Shown piece after piece: positions 51,329 through 59,403 of a stretch of 64,000 bases of DNA. Positions within the stretch are counted from its first letter, which is position 1. Each line of letters begins with the position of its first letter. The translations under genes and the position numbers were made by a program. The notes under the pieces were generated by a model. It ran no database searches. It saw only the letters and a list, made by a program, of their open reading frames with translations, and was not told the origin of the DNA. The DNA is from Burkholderiaceae bacterium (GTDB taxonomy: Bacteria > Pseudomonadota > Gammaproteobacteria > Burkholderiales > Burkholderiaceae_D): contig VERA01000003.1 of assembly GCA_018882935.1 (NCBI GenBank), forward strand, positions 1 through 64,000. The letters are read 5' to 3'.

Positions 51329-52366
51329 ATGGATATCTCTGAGCTACTGAGTTTTTCAGTACAAACCAAAGCCTCTGATTTGCACCTCTCAGCAGGTCTT
51401 CCTCCCATGATTCGCGTGCATGGTGAGGTAAGACGCATCAACGTACCGCCAATGTCGCACAAGGATGTACATGCGATGGTGTACGAGCTGATGAGCGATA
51501 GCCTGCGTAAGCGCTACGAGCAGTGCCTCGAGATTGATTTCTCTTTTGATCTTCCCGGCGTTGCCCGCTTTCGGGTGAATGCCTTCAACCAGGGTCGTGG
51601 CGCAGCCGCAGTGCTACGAACCATCCCCTCGACCATTCTTTCGCTGGAGCAGTTGGGGGCTCCGCCTATCTTTGCTGATCTCGCGCTGAAGCCGCGCGGA
51701 CTGGTTCTGGTCACCGGGCCCACCGGTTCCGGTAAATCAACCACGCTAGCGGCGATGGTCAACCATATTAACGAGCATGAATACGCGCACATACTCACGA
51801 TTGAAGACCCCATTGAATTTATTCATCATCCTAAAAAAAGCCTGATCAATCAGCGCGAGGTAGGTCCACACACGCTGTCATTCTCGGCCGCGCTGCGGTC
51901 GGCACTTCGCGAGGACCCGGATGTAGTGCTGGTTGGCGAGCTTCGAGATCTCGAGACGATACGGCTAGCGCTAACTGCAGCGGAAACCGGGCATCTGGTA
52001 TTTGGCACACTTCATACGGTATCAGCAGCCAAAACTGTCGACCGCATTATTGATGTATTTCCGGGCGAAGAAAAAGAGATGGTTCGGGCCATGCTGTCCG
52101 AATCATTACAAGCAGTGATCTCGCAAACACTACTAAAAACCCGTGACGGTGATGGCCGCGTTGCCGCACACGAAATCATGCTGGGCACACCCGCTATACG
52201 TAATTTGATTCGTGAAGCGAAAGTAGCGCAAATGTATTCTGCGATACAAACCGGCGGCTCGCTCGGCATGCAAACACTCGACGCCAGCCTGCAAGATTTG
52301 GTGCGGAAACAGCGCATTACTTTAGCGGTCGCGCGCGCCTCGGCAAAACTTCCAGAAAATTTTTAA
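51329..52366 (+). CDS. pilT: type IV pilus retraction ATPase PilT
   Basis: PilT is the hexameric ATPase that pulls type IV pili back for twitching and DNA uptake. The 345 residues show an N-terminal PAS-like domain, Walker A GPTGSGKS (130-137), the Asp box ILTIEDPIEFIH, Walker B DPDVVLVGELRD and the His box TGHLVFGTLHT. AIRNLIREAK is the PilT-specific C-terminal motif. pilU follows after 19 bp; no other pilus genes are in the window. Confidence 0.97.
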   Translation: MDISELLSFSVQTKASDLHLSAGLPPMIRVHGEVRRINVPPMSHKDVHAMVYELMSDSLRKRYEQCLEIDFSFDLPGVARFRVNAFNQGRGAAAVLRTIPSTILSLEQLGAPPIFADLALKPRGLVLVTGPTGSGKSTTLAAMVNHINEHEYAHILTIEDPIEFIHHPKKSLINQREVGPHTLSFSAALRSALREDPDVVLVGELRDLETIRLALTAAETGHLVFGTLHTVSAAKTVDRIIDVFPGEEKEMVRAMLSESLQAVISQTLLKTRDGDGRVAAHEIMLGTPAIRNLIREAKVAQMYSAIQTGGSLGMQTLDASLQDLVRKQRITLAVARASAKLPENF

Positions 52367-52385
52367 AGTTGATTGAGAAAGAACC

Positions 52386-53516
52386 ATGAGTACCGAGCAA
52401 GCCTGGCAAAGCGTACAACAATTGCTCGTCATGATGCGACAGTGTGGTGGCTCCGACATGTTTATCACTGCGGAGTTTTCGCCGGCAATCAAGCAGGATG
52501 GAAAAATCATACCGCTGTCGCAGCAAATTATCTCCTCGGATCTCAGCCGCGCTTTGGTGCTGTCGACCATGACAGAGCGGCAGCGCCAGGAATTTTTAAA
52601 TACCAATGAGTGTAACTTTGCTATCAGCATCGATGGCATTGGTCGATTTCGCGTCTCTGCCTTTGTACAGCAGGGCAAAGTGGGTATGGTGGTACGAACT
52701 ATCACTACCGAGATTCCGGATCTCGACAAGCTTGGTGTGCCAAACCAGCTTAAAGAAATTGTGATGTACAAGCGTGGGCTAGTCATCATGGTTGGCGCTA
52801 CCGGATCGGGTAAGTCGACAACACTAGCGGCGATGATAGGTCATCGCAACCAACATAGTCACGGCCATATCATCACGATCGAAGACCCGGTCGAGTTTGT
52901 TCACCCCCACCGTAACTGCATTATCACGCAGCGCGAGGTTGGCACTGATACACCTGACTGGCACACCGCACTGAAAAATACTTTGCGTCAGGCGCCTGAT
53001 GTCATTCTGATTGGCGAGATTCGGGACAGAGAAACCATGGATTATGCGATTGCTTTCGCCGAAACCGGGCACCTGTGCCTGGCGACACTACACGCCAATA
53101 ACAGTAATCAGGCGCTCGAGCGCATCGTTAATTTTTTTCCTGAAGAGCGCCGAGCCCCGCTGCTGATGGATTTATCGCTCAATCTTCGCGCCCTCATCTC
53201 GCAACGACTGGTGCCCTTGAAATCCGGTACCGGACGATGTGCAGCAGTCGAGATATTGCTCAACTCTCCGCTGGTCGCAGATTTGATCTGCAAGGGTCAT
53301 ATTCACGAGATCAAAGAACTGATGAAAAAATCAAGAGAACTCGGTATGCAGACCTTTGATCAAGCACTGTTTGATCTGATTCAAGCCGATCGAATCAGTA
53401 TCGACCAAGCACTACGACATGCTGACTCAATGAATGATTTACGGCTTGCTATAAAACTTCACAGCCATCAGGCCGCATCTGTCAAAACTAATCCCGGCAG
53501 TCTGGAAATCATGTAG
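52386..53516 (+). CDS. pilU: PilT-like ATPase PilU
   Basis: PilU is the PilT paralogue that boosts retraction force together with PilT. The 376 residues have Walker A GATGSGKS (137-144), TIEDPVEFVHPH, APDVILIGEIRDRETMDYAIAFAETGHLCLATLHANN and a C-terminal extension beyond PilT. The pilT-pilU pair converges with proC-yggS; in many Gram-negatives the same four genes are together but divergent or co-linear. Confidence 0.96.
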   Translation: MSTEQAWQSVQQLLVMMRQCGGSDMFITAEFSPAIKQDGKIIPLSQQIISSDLSRALVLSTMTERQRQEFLNTNECNFAISIDGIGRFRVSAFVQQGKVGMVVRTITTEIPDLDKLGVPNQLKEIVMYKRGLVIMVGATGSGKSTTLAAMIGHRNQHSHGHIITIEDPVEFVHPHRNCIITQREVGTDTPDWHTALKNTLRQAPDVILIGEIRDRETMDYAIAFAETGHLCLATLHANNSNQALERIVNFFPEERRAPLLMDLSLNLRALISQRLVPLKSGTGRCAAVEILLNSPLVADLICKGHIHEIKELMKKSRELGMQTFDQALFDLIQADRISIDQALRHADSMNDLRLAIKLHSHQAASVKTNPGSLEIM

Positions 53517-53556
53517 CGCCTGCCTTCGCCCTACTCACATTCAATAGCTTTATCTC

Positions 53557-53620
53557 GATTCAATGATTTAACGATTCAATGATTTAACGATTCAATGATT
53601 CAACGATTCAACGATTCAAT
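53557..53620. repeat. eight-copy octamer tandem repeat between pilU and proC
   Basis: Exactly eight 8-bp units of the form GATT(C/T)AA(T/C) fill 64 bp of the 146-bp gap between the convergent pilU and proC genes. The unit order alternates GATTCAAT and GATTTAAC at first, which suggests a 16-bp unit that later broke down to 8 bp. Confidence 0.95.
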
Positions 53621-53662
53621 CAGCCGTTGGTAGCAGAATTATCAAGCGATAGGCTCATCGAT

Positions 53663-54502
53663 CTAATCTTTTCCGTATTCCTCACCTAATTCCCGGCCTC
53701 GGTCTGCCGCAGCGCGCAAGGCCTTCACCAGTGCAGACTTGACGCCACTTGACTCCATGGAGCTCAGTGCAGCGTAGGTGGTACCCCCTTTGGAAGTTAC
53801 ACGCTCGCGTAACATAGATACAGGCTCTTCCGACTGGCCTGCCAGAGCCGCAGCACCCGCAAACGTTGCCTGGGCCAACCGCCTGCCCTGCTCGGCGCTA
53901 AGTCCTAATTCGGTGGCGGCCTGCTGCATCGCCTCAATAAAATAAAACACATAGGCCGGGCCGCTACCAGAGATCGCGGTCACCGCATCAATCTGCGCCT
54001 CATCCTCGACCCACACCGTGTCGCCGACCGCGCGCAACAAGGCATCAGCACGCTGTTTCTGCAGCTCGGACACGCCCGACATAGCGTAGGCACCGCTCAT
54101 GCCCTGACTAATCAACGCGGGTGTGTTTGGCATGGTGCGCACAATGAGCTGATGCCCACCCAGCCAGCGAGATATATCTACCGCGCGAATACCCGCAGCA
54201 ATCGACAGGATGAGCTGCGAATGTATAAAAGGCTTGATAGTGGCGACGACGTCGCGTAGCTGTTGTGGCTTGACTGCTAGCACGATCACATCACAATCAG
54301 CCAGCGCATCCGTTGGTTCGCTGGCGGTGGTGACACCGAAACGCTGGCTCAAGAGTGTGAGCGTGCTGGGCATCACATCAACCACATGGAGTTGGTTCGC
54401 TGGTACAAGTTTTCCGGCAAGCCCGCCGATGAGTGCCTGCGCCATGTTGCCGCCGCCGATGAAAGCAATCTTCAACGCACTTTGAATAAGCTCACTTTGC
54501 AT
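53663..54502 (-). CDS. proC: pyrroline-5-carboxylate reductase
   Basis: ProC makes proline from pyrroline-5-carboxylate with NAD(P)H. The 279-residue enzyme has the Rossmann motif IAFIGGGNMAQALIGGL, VLAVKPQQL, RTMPNTPALISQGMSGAY, and the C-terminal signature ERVTSKGGTTYAAL. The ATG at 54502 lies inside the last codons of yggS (11-bp overlap), with GAAGAG upstream; an in-frame TTG further up is less likely. Confidence 0.96.
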   Translation of the reverse strand: MQSELIQSALKIAFIGGGNMAQALIGGLAGKLVPANQLHVVDVMPSTLTLLSQRFGVTTASEPTDALADCDVIVLAVKPQQLRDVVATIKPFIHSQLILSIAAGIRAVDISRWLGGHQLIVRTMPNTPALISQGMSGAYAMSGVSELQKQRADALLRAVGDTVWVEDEAQIDAVTAISGSGPAYVFYFIEAMQQAATELGLSAEQGRRLAQATFAGAAALAGQSEEPVSMLRERVTSKGGTTYAALSSMESSGVKSALVKALRAAADRGRELGEEYGKD

Positions 54503-55193
54503 AATCTCTCTTCCCAAAAATCGCCGTGCCGATCCGCACGATCGTAGCGCCCTCCGCGATGGCGGCGTCCATATCCGCGCTCATGCCCATCGATAACGTA
54601 TCAGTAGGAATCCCCGCCTCGGTCAGCTGCTGCTGCAAGGTACGCAACAAGGCAAAGGGCTGGCGCTGGCTCTCGAAATCGTTAGCCGGTTCTGGTATTG
54701 CCATCAGCCCACGCAGCCGCAGGCCGGGGAGAGTTGCGACCGCCTGCGCCAGTGCCAACACCTCGGGCGGCGCAACCCCGCTCTTGCTGGCTTCCCCGCT
54801 GACGTTCACCTGCAAACAAATATTTAGCGGCGGCAAGCTTGCGGGCCGTTGCTCAGACAAGCGGCGCGCGATTTTTTCCCGGTCGATGGCATGTACCCAT
54901 GCAAAGTGTTCAGCAATCGGGCGTGTCTTGTTACTTTGAATCGGGCCAATGAAATGCCATTCGAGCCGTAGATCCGGGCGAAGCGCATGAACAGCCTGCT
55001 GCTTCTCAAGCGCCTCTTGCAGGTAGTTTTCACCAAATGACGCTTGCCCCGCATCAGCGGCATCAATTACTACCTCAGCACCAAAGGTCTTGGATACCGC
55101 CAACAGCCGAACCGAACCCGGAGCGCGCCCGTAGCGGACGGCAGCCTGATCCATGGTGCGGCGAAGATTGGCGAGGTTTTCAGCGATTGACAT
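54492..55193 (-). CDS. yggS: pyridoxal phosphate homeostasis protein (YggS/PROSC)
   Basis: A cytoplasmic PLP carrier of the COG0325 family that affects vitamin B6 and amino-acid balance; it has no proven catalytic activity. The 233-residue TIM barrel binds PLP through Lys35 (LAVSKTFG). FGENYLQEALEKQ, WHFIGPIQSNKTR and LSMGMSADMDAAI are family motifs. Translation is probably coupled to proC. Confidence 0.95.
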   Translation of the reverse strand: MSIAENLANLRRTMDQAAVRYGRAPGSVRLLAVSKTFGAEVVIDAADAGQASFGENYLQEALEKQQAVHALRPDLRLEWHFIGPIQSNKTRPIAEHFAWVHAIDREKIARRLSEQRPASLPPLNICLQVNVSGEASKSGVAPPEVLALAQAVATLPGLRLRGLMAIPEPANDFESQRQPFALLRTLQQQLTEAGIPTDTLSMGMSADMDAAIAEGATIVRIGTAIFGKRDYAK

Positions 55194-55276
55194 AGCCCCG
55201 GATTATCACCCACCCGGGGCCCGGCAGCATCGGCGACGAACTGCTAGCATGATGGCATTCCCACCATTAGCCAGAG

Positions 55277-55765
55277 ATGCCAATGACCGACGTGTACGAC
55301 ATCCCACTACAAACGATTGACGGTAGCAAATCCACGTTGGTCGATTACCGCAACAAGGTTGTTCTCATTGTCAATACAGCCAGCCGCTGCGGTTTCACAC
55401 CGCAATATGCGGGGCTGGAAGCGCTCTACCGCAAGTACAAGGACCAAGGCTTGGTGGTGCTGGGTTTTCCCTGCAATCAATTCGGGGCACAAGAGCCGGG
55501 CGATGAGGCGCAAATCGCTGACTTTTGCGAAAAAAACTATGGCGTCAGCTTCCCCATGTTTAGCAAAGTCGACGTCAACGGCGCCGAGGCACACCCCTTG
55601 TTCATCTATTTGAAGCGCGAAGCACCCGGCTTGCTGGGTAGCGAGATGATCAAGTGGAACTTCACTAAATTCTTACTGGATAAACAAGGCAAGGTGGTAT
55701 CGCGGTTTGCCCCCACGACCACGCCGGACGAAATCGAGCAAGCGATCATCCCCTTGATTCAGTAA
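55277..55765 (+). CDS. glutathione peroxidase family (thioredoxin-dependent type)
   Basis: A 162-residue peroxidase (BsaA/BtuE/GPx family). The peroxidatic Cys38 is in NTASRCGFTPQY, and Gln68 and Trp127 complete the catalytic triad (GFPCNQFG, KWNFTKFL). Cys84 (DFCEKNYG) sits where the resolving cysteine lies in two-Cys GPx proteins, which favours thioredoxin over glutathione as reductant (family-based inference). No oligomerisation loop is present. It is the last housekeeping-type gene before the accessory region and is followed by a strong hairpin at 55775-55805. Confidence 0.94.
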   Translation: MPMTDVYDIPLQTIDGSKSTLVDYRNKVVLIVNTASRCGFTPQYAGLEALYRKYKDQGLVVLGFPCNQFGAQEPGDEAQIADFCEKNYGVSFPMFSKVDVNGAEAHPLFIYLKREAPGLLGSEMIKWNFTKFLLDKQGKVVSRFAPTTTPDEIEQAIIPLIQ

Positions 55766-55774
55766 TCAGCCTCT

Positions 55775-55859
55775 GCTGAGCCGCCCGCAAAGAGGGTGGC
55801 TCAGCCTGTCTTCAGGACCAATAGTGGTCCCTGCCTGCCTCAGGACTGCTGACAGTCCT
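55775..55859 (+). terminator. three consecutive hairpins after the peroxidase gene
   Basis: The first (55775-55805) pairs GCTGAGCCGCCC with GGGTGGCTCAGC, 12 bp with one G-U. The second (55815-55830) is GGACC/GGTCC. The third (55842-55859) is AGGACTG/CAGTCCT. The last two look like diverged copies. There is no good T tract, so termination is likely but not certain. Confidence 0.55.
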
Positions 55860-55865
55860 TGCACT

Positions 55866-56211
55866 CTTACGCACCGCTTCGTGAGTAGTGACGGTATTTG
55901 TCTTTTCTAAATGCTCTTCCCGCTACGTCAGACATTTTAGGCACTCAGATGCGTCAGATATTTCAGCTGAATTTGTCTGATGGTTTACCACTGCACGACT
56001 GCTGAACCACTTCCTCGCTCGAGGTTACTGATTTTTTGGCCGTGGTAAATCAACCACACCTAAGCCAAAAACAAGCAGTCGCAAACACGCTGGCAAGCTA
56101 TTTGTACATGGTTCAAGCACCTTATCAGAACCACATACATACAAAAAAAACCTGCTGACATCATCACCTGTTTGCCACTGCTAATTTCAATTGAATCAGG
56201 AGGCAGACACC
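55866..56211 (+). promoter_or_regulatory. long leader of the chaperone-effector operon
   Basis: No gene is seen in this stretch. CGTCAGAYATTT occurs at 55926-55937 and 55952-55963, and ATTTGTCTGA at 55971-55980 is close to its reverse complement. Two palindromes of form TTCANNTGAA occur (55962-55971 with GC, 56186-56195 with AT). TTCGT at 55878 followed 15 bases later by TTGTC is one step away from a hrpII/PIP box. These are candidate sites only; no promoter could be fixed. Confidence 0.35.
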
Positions 56212-56682
56212 ATGACCCTAAACGAATTCCAACAGCTATGTCGTGATACCTGTGTTTCACTTAACTACCCCGATAGTGATGCACTAGGTTCAAGCAATCA
56301 TATACATCTCGACGGTGTCGATATCGGTCTTTTCTTCGATGACCTTGAGATGAATGATCGCCTTGTGTGCTACGTCGATATTGGAACACTTCCCGAGCAT
56401 GACCGAGAGGAGGTGCTAGCCAGAATGCTCGCCATTAATCTACTTACCGGCACTAAAGTCTCTGGTGTTTACGGGCTTGATATGCAGCGTAACTGTATTG
56501 TCTTCATGCAGCACTTTCTTTATCCGGAAATGCTAAGCGGGCAAGAGCTGGCCGAGATACTCACCGGCTATGCGCAACATGCCAAGGCAGCTCGTCAAAC
56601 GCTTATGAATGGTACGCGCACAGAATCGCTCTCTGAATTACTGGAAAGCTCACTGAAGTCTGATGCTATAGCTTTGGCTTAG
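56212..56682 (+). CDS. class I type III secretion chaperone, CesT/Tir family
   Basis: A 156-residue small acidic protein. It starts with helix LNEFQQLCRDTCVSL, continues with strands (HIHLDGVDIGLFFDD, LVCYVDIGTLP), then the helix REEVLARMLAINLLTG, the strand SGVYGLD and QRNCIVFMQHFL, and ends with a helix ELAEILTGYAQHAKAAR. This order and the (M)LxxNLLTG element fit the CesT/SycE fold that binds the N terminus of one effector and keeps it export-ready. The ATG at 56212 has AGGAGG eight bases upstream. The next gene starts 11 bp after it and is the presumed cargo. The call rests on fold pattern, size and context. Confidence 0.82.
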   Translation: MTLNEFQQLCRDTCVSLNYPDSDALGSSNHIHLDGVDIGLFFDDLEMNDRLVCYVDIGTLPEHDREEVLARMLAINLLTGTKVSGVYGLDMQRNCIVFMQHFLYPEMLSGQELAEILTGYAQHAKAARQTLMNGTRTESLSELLESSLKSDAIALA

Positions 56683-56693
56683 GAGGTAAAACC

Positions 56694-59354
56694 ATGCAAC
56701 CGATTCCTGCTCCAAGTACCGCAGCCGCCATTGTTTCCGAACAAACCGATGAGGAAAAAAGCCAAGGTGCTAAAACCCCACCAGCACTGTCCGCTATCTT
56801 CACCTTAGTTCATACAGCGGAAAATACAGTACCTTACCCCAACAGCCAGCAAGCAGAAAAAGAGCGCGATCATCATCTAAGCAAACAATCAGGGAAGCAA
56901 CACATTGACGACAGTGATGATCAAATAAAACAAGAAGAGCGTGACCGTCGCCAGGAAAGGAAAACGCTTGGCATAACTTCAGTTCAGGATTTTACTGACG
57001 AAGTTAAAAAGATAAAGAATGCTCAGACTAAATCCCGACCAACGTTTACCAACTCAAGTAACCCCACTCACCTCGGTCAGCAGGCCATTCATACAGATTC
57101 CGACGAATCAGAGATCGTGGGCTCGCTATCCCCCTCCGATGAGGATACGTCATCAGAGCTTGAAGAGGATCTTGATAAATTACACGAACACCTGAGTGCA
57201 TGGGAAAACGACCTGAAGAAAAGTCAAATTGACCTGATAACAAAAACACGTGCGAAAGCCAACAAAGAAGAAATTGAGCAGTGCCAGAAAGAGGTTGATA
57301 GCCTACAGACCGACATCGCACAACTAAAACAAATTCTTCGAATTACAGCCCGATCGCTGGAAAACAACCAGAACATCGATGGGCAGCAAGAAACCTCGAC
57401 GCCACAATCACCGCCAAGGCTGACCGAGGGCTCGGTCCAACAAATGCTTCTCAGAACTAAAGCGGGTCAGCGTCGGCCCGATGGTTCAAACGGGAAAGAC
57501 CAGACCACACCGGACAACAGCGGAACATCCATGCCGCAGAAACTGAGCAATGCCTCATCCGACAAAAACAGCGCACTTTTCAGTCGCAGTGATTTGGATA
57601 TATTTTTTACCAAGGAGGCAAAAAAAACGCTTGGAACAATGAATGAAAAAATTCAGGCGATTGCAGAATCCTTAGATACGCTTTTGGCGCAACGAAGCCA
57701 GATCAACAAAAAGAATGCCGGACCCGAGTCTGATATTCAAGTTCTAAAAATTGAACAGAAAATCACCAAACAAGTGCTGAAACTAGCGCGCTTAATCAAC
57801 CGAGTGACTTTGATAGAAGAACTGGCTTCACCGAATCACGAATTATTGTCAGCAAAGAAAAAGAAGGAAAAATATGACGAAATAATTCGGAAATACCAGT
57901 CTGCGACAACCGCCAATTTGAATAACGCTTACGAGCAAACGAGGGCTGCGCACGAACACAGTGTTTTGAAATCGTGCGGTACTACCGGCATGTCACTTTT
58001 GGCTGGCGATCTCGCTAATCTTTCCTCTTTTTTTTGGGGCAATTCGCTCGCTCGGGTCCTGGCGACTCGCCTTCCTGCGGCTGCCAGCTATATCGGCGGC
58101 GCTGTCTCCGGCTTTCTACACGTCGTGCTTGGCGGGCCGGTATTAAAGGCGGTGTCGACCTCCAGTTGGAACGCCCCGGCGTTGGTTGAGTTTAATACCT
58201 ACTGGAAGGTGGCCGGATCATTATGGGGCGATCGGTTACGTGCCAAGCTTGGGGAACTCGGGGTTGAGCGCTGGGTCGGTGAGAACCATAAAAAAAAATA
58301 TTTGCATGCAGATGCAAACAAATCCGGTTACATCGATATAGAACAGCGCTGGCAGGAGACACGTGGTCTTTGGTCACTTTTGCTAGCTCGCTACAAGACC
58401 GAAGAAGCGGCTTACTTTAACTATTCCTTCAACTTCACCATAAAGGCAGCCATAACGGGTGGACTGGCAGGATTAATGGCCACTAAATCCGATGAGTCGA
58501 GAGTAAGGGAATGGATAGCCCACAGCGTCAGCGGCTTTCTTGCAGGGGGTCAAACGGCTGGAGGAATTCAGCTTGCAAGGAGTTATGTTCCAGGTGCTAA
58601 GCAGATGGTTTTACCAAGCTACGAGGTTCACGCCGCACACGCCGTTATGCTGCAATCCCTACTGACAGATTTACAAACGGCTTATCAAAATCTACGCACA
58701 CAATCATCGCCAACCCCAGACGCTCGTGCTGAGCGTGAGTTGCTGAAAGCCATTCGGCGAACTCAAAAACAATTAAATGAGGCAAACACTAAGTCAAAGT
58801 TCGGCGGGACTTTTTGGTATGAGCTTTCGGCTCAGTTTAAAACAGTCGATGCCCTCGCCGATACCACCGCAGAAATTCTTGGACGTGCATTATCAGTCAT
58901 GCCCTCTGCAGCGCTTTCCAATTACTTTGCGAGCTGGCGAGTCAGCGGTAATCCCTGGTTGACGTTTGCTGGTCATGCTTTGCCTGCGCTACTTTTAATT
59001 GCCCCCCCGGGGTGGACAGCGCGACCGATTTACGCGGGTTTCTTTCGAGCGCTATTTCAAATAGTAATCAATGAGTCAAGTCCGAAAGTAAATACCGCGA
59101 GCAGTGCAGCTACCACCACAACAATTAAGGTTCCGGACAATTTACACGATAGTATTGTTGAGGGTAGCGAATCATCGAGCTATGTTGGCAGCGAGTTTTC
59201 GGAGAAAAGCGAGAAAAATGCTCACGCTAATGACGATGAGAGCGTGATCGTCAGTGTCTCAGATGGTGAGCAAACGTCCGACGACGAGGATTCCGACGAT
59301 GAAGCATGGAAGGGGCGCCCCACCCGGCGAAACCAGGACAATTTTTGGTCTTAG
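56694..59354 (+). CDS. putative type III effector, 886 residues, unknown family
   Basis: Not recognised as any known family. AGGAGG overlaps the chaperone stop and sits seven bases before the ATG. Layout: polar, disordered N terminus (1-155) rich in Ser, Gln, Glu and Lys, where secretion and chaperone-binding signals would lie; coiled-coil-like segments at about 156-225, 305-400 and 645-700; a Gly/Ala-rich hydrophobic patch at 459-486 (AASYIGGAVSGFLHVVL); an EF-hand-like loop at 540-551 (DANKSGYIDIEQ); further patches at 583-595, 612-626 and 757-771; and an acidic Ser/Asp tail at 818-872. No signal peptide is present. The hydrophobic patches suggest membrane contact. A translocator or a self-associating surface protein are alternatives. 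Codons are richer in A/T than in neighbouring genes, suggesting transfer. Confidence 0.75.
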   Translation: MQPIPAPSTAAAIVSEQTDEEKSQGAKTPPALSAIFTLVHTAENTVPYPNSQQAEKERDHHLSKQSGKQHIDDSDDQIKQEERDRRQERKTLGITSVQDFTDEVKKIKNAQTKSRPTFTNSSNPTHLGQQAIHTDSDESEIVGSLSPSDEDTSSELEEDLDKLHEHLSAWENDLKKSQIDLITKTRAKANKEEIEQCQKEVDSLQTDIAQLKQILRITARSLENNQNIDGQQETSTPQSPPRLTEGSVQQMLLRTKAGQRRPDGSNGKDQTTPDNSGTSMPQKLSNASSDKNSALFSRSDLDIFFTKEAKKTLGTMNEKIQAIAESLDTLLAQRSQINKKNAGPESDIQVLKIEQKITKQVLKLARLINRVTLIEELASPNHELLSAKKKKEKYDEIIRKYQSATTANLNNAYEQTRAAHEHSVLKSCGTTGMSLLAGDLANLSSFFWGNSLARVLATRLPAAASYIGGAVSGFLHVVLGGPVLKAVSTSSWNAPALVEFNTYWKVAGSLWGDRLRAKLGELGVERWVGENHKKKYLHADANKSGYIDIEQRWQETRGLWSLLLARYKTEEAAYFNYSFNFTIKAAITGGLAGLMATKSDESRVREWIAHSVSGFLAGGQTAGGIQLARSYVPGAKQMVLPSYEVHAAHAVMLQSLLTDLQTAYQNLRTQSSPTPDARAERELLKAIRRTQKQLNEANTKSKFGGTFWYELSAQFKTVDALADTTAEILGRALSVMPSAALSNYFASWRVSGNPWLTFAGHALPALLLIAPPGWTARPIYAGFFRALFQIVINESSPKVNTASSAATTTTIKVPDNLHDSIVEGSESSSYVGSEFSEKSEKNAHANDDESVIVSVSDGEQTSDDEDSDDEAWKGRPTRRNQDNFWS

Positions 59355-59403
59355 TGCGGAAATCGCTTAGCTATAACCGCTCTCTGTAGCGTTCATCGAT
59401 TGA

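Noticed and set aside
53557..53620. CRISPR array
   Set aside because: The units are 8 bp and directly abutting, with no spacers and no cas genes.
55952..55975. tts box for a TtsI-type regulator
   Set aside because: GTCAG and AGCT are present, but the spacing is two bases short of the rhizobial consensus and the central TCGAA is missing.
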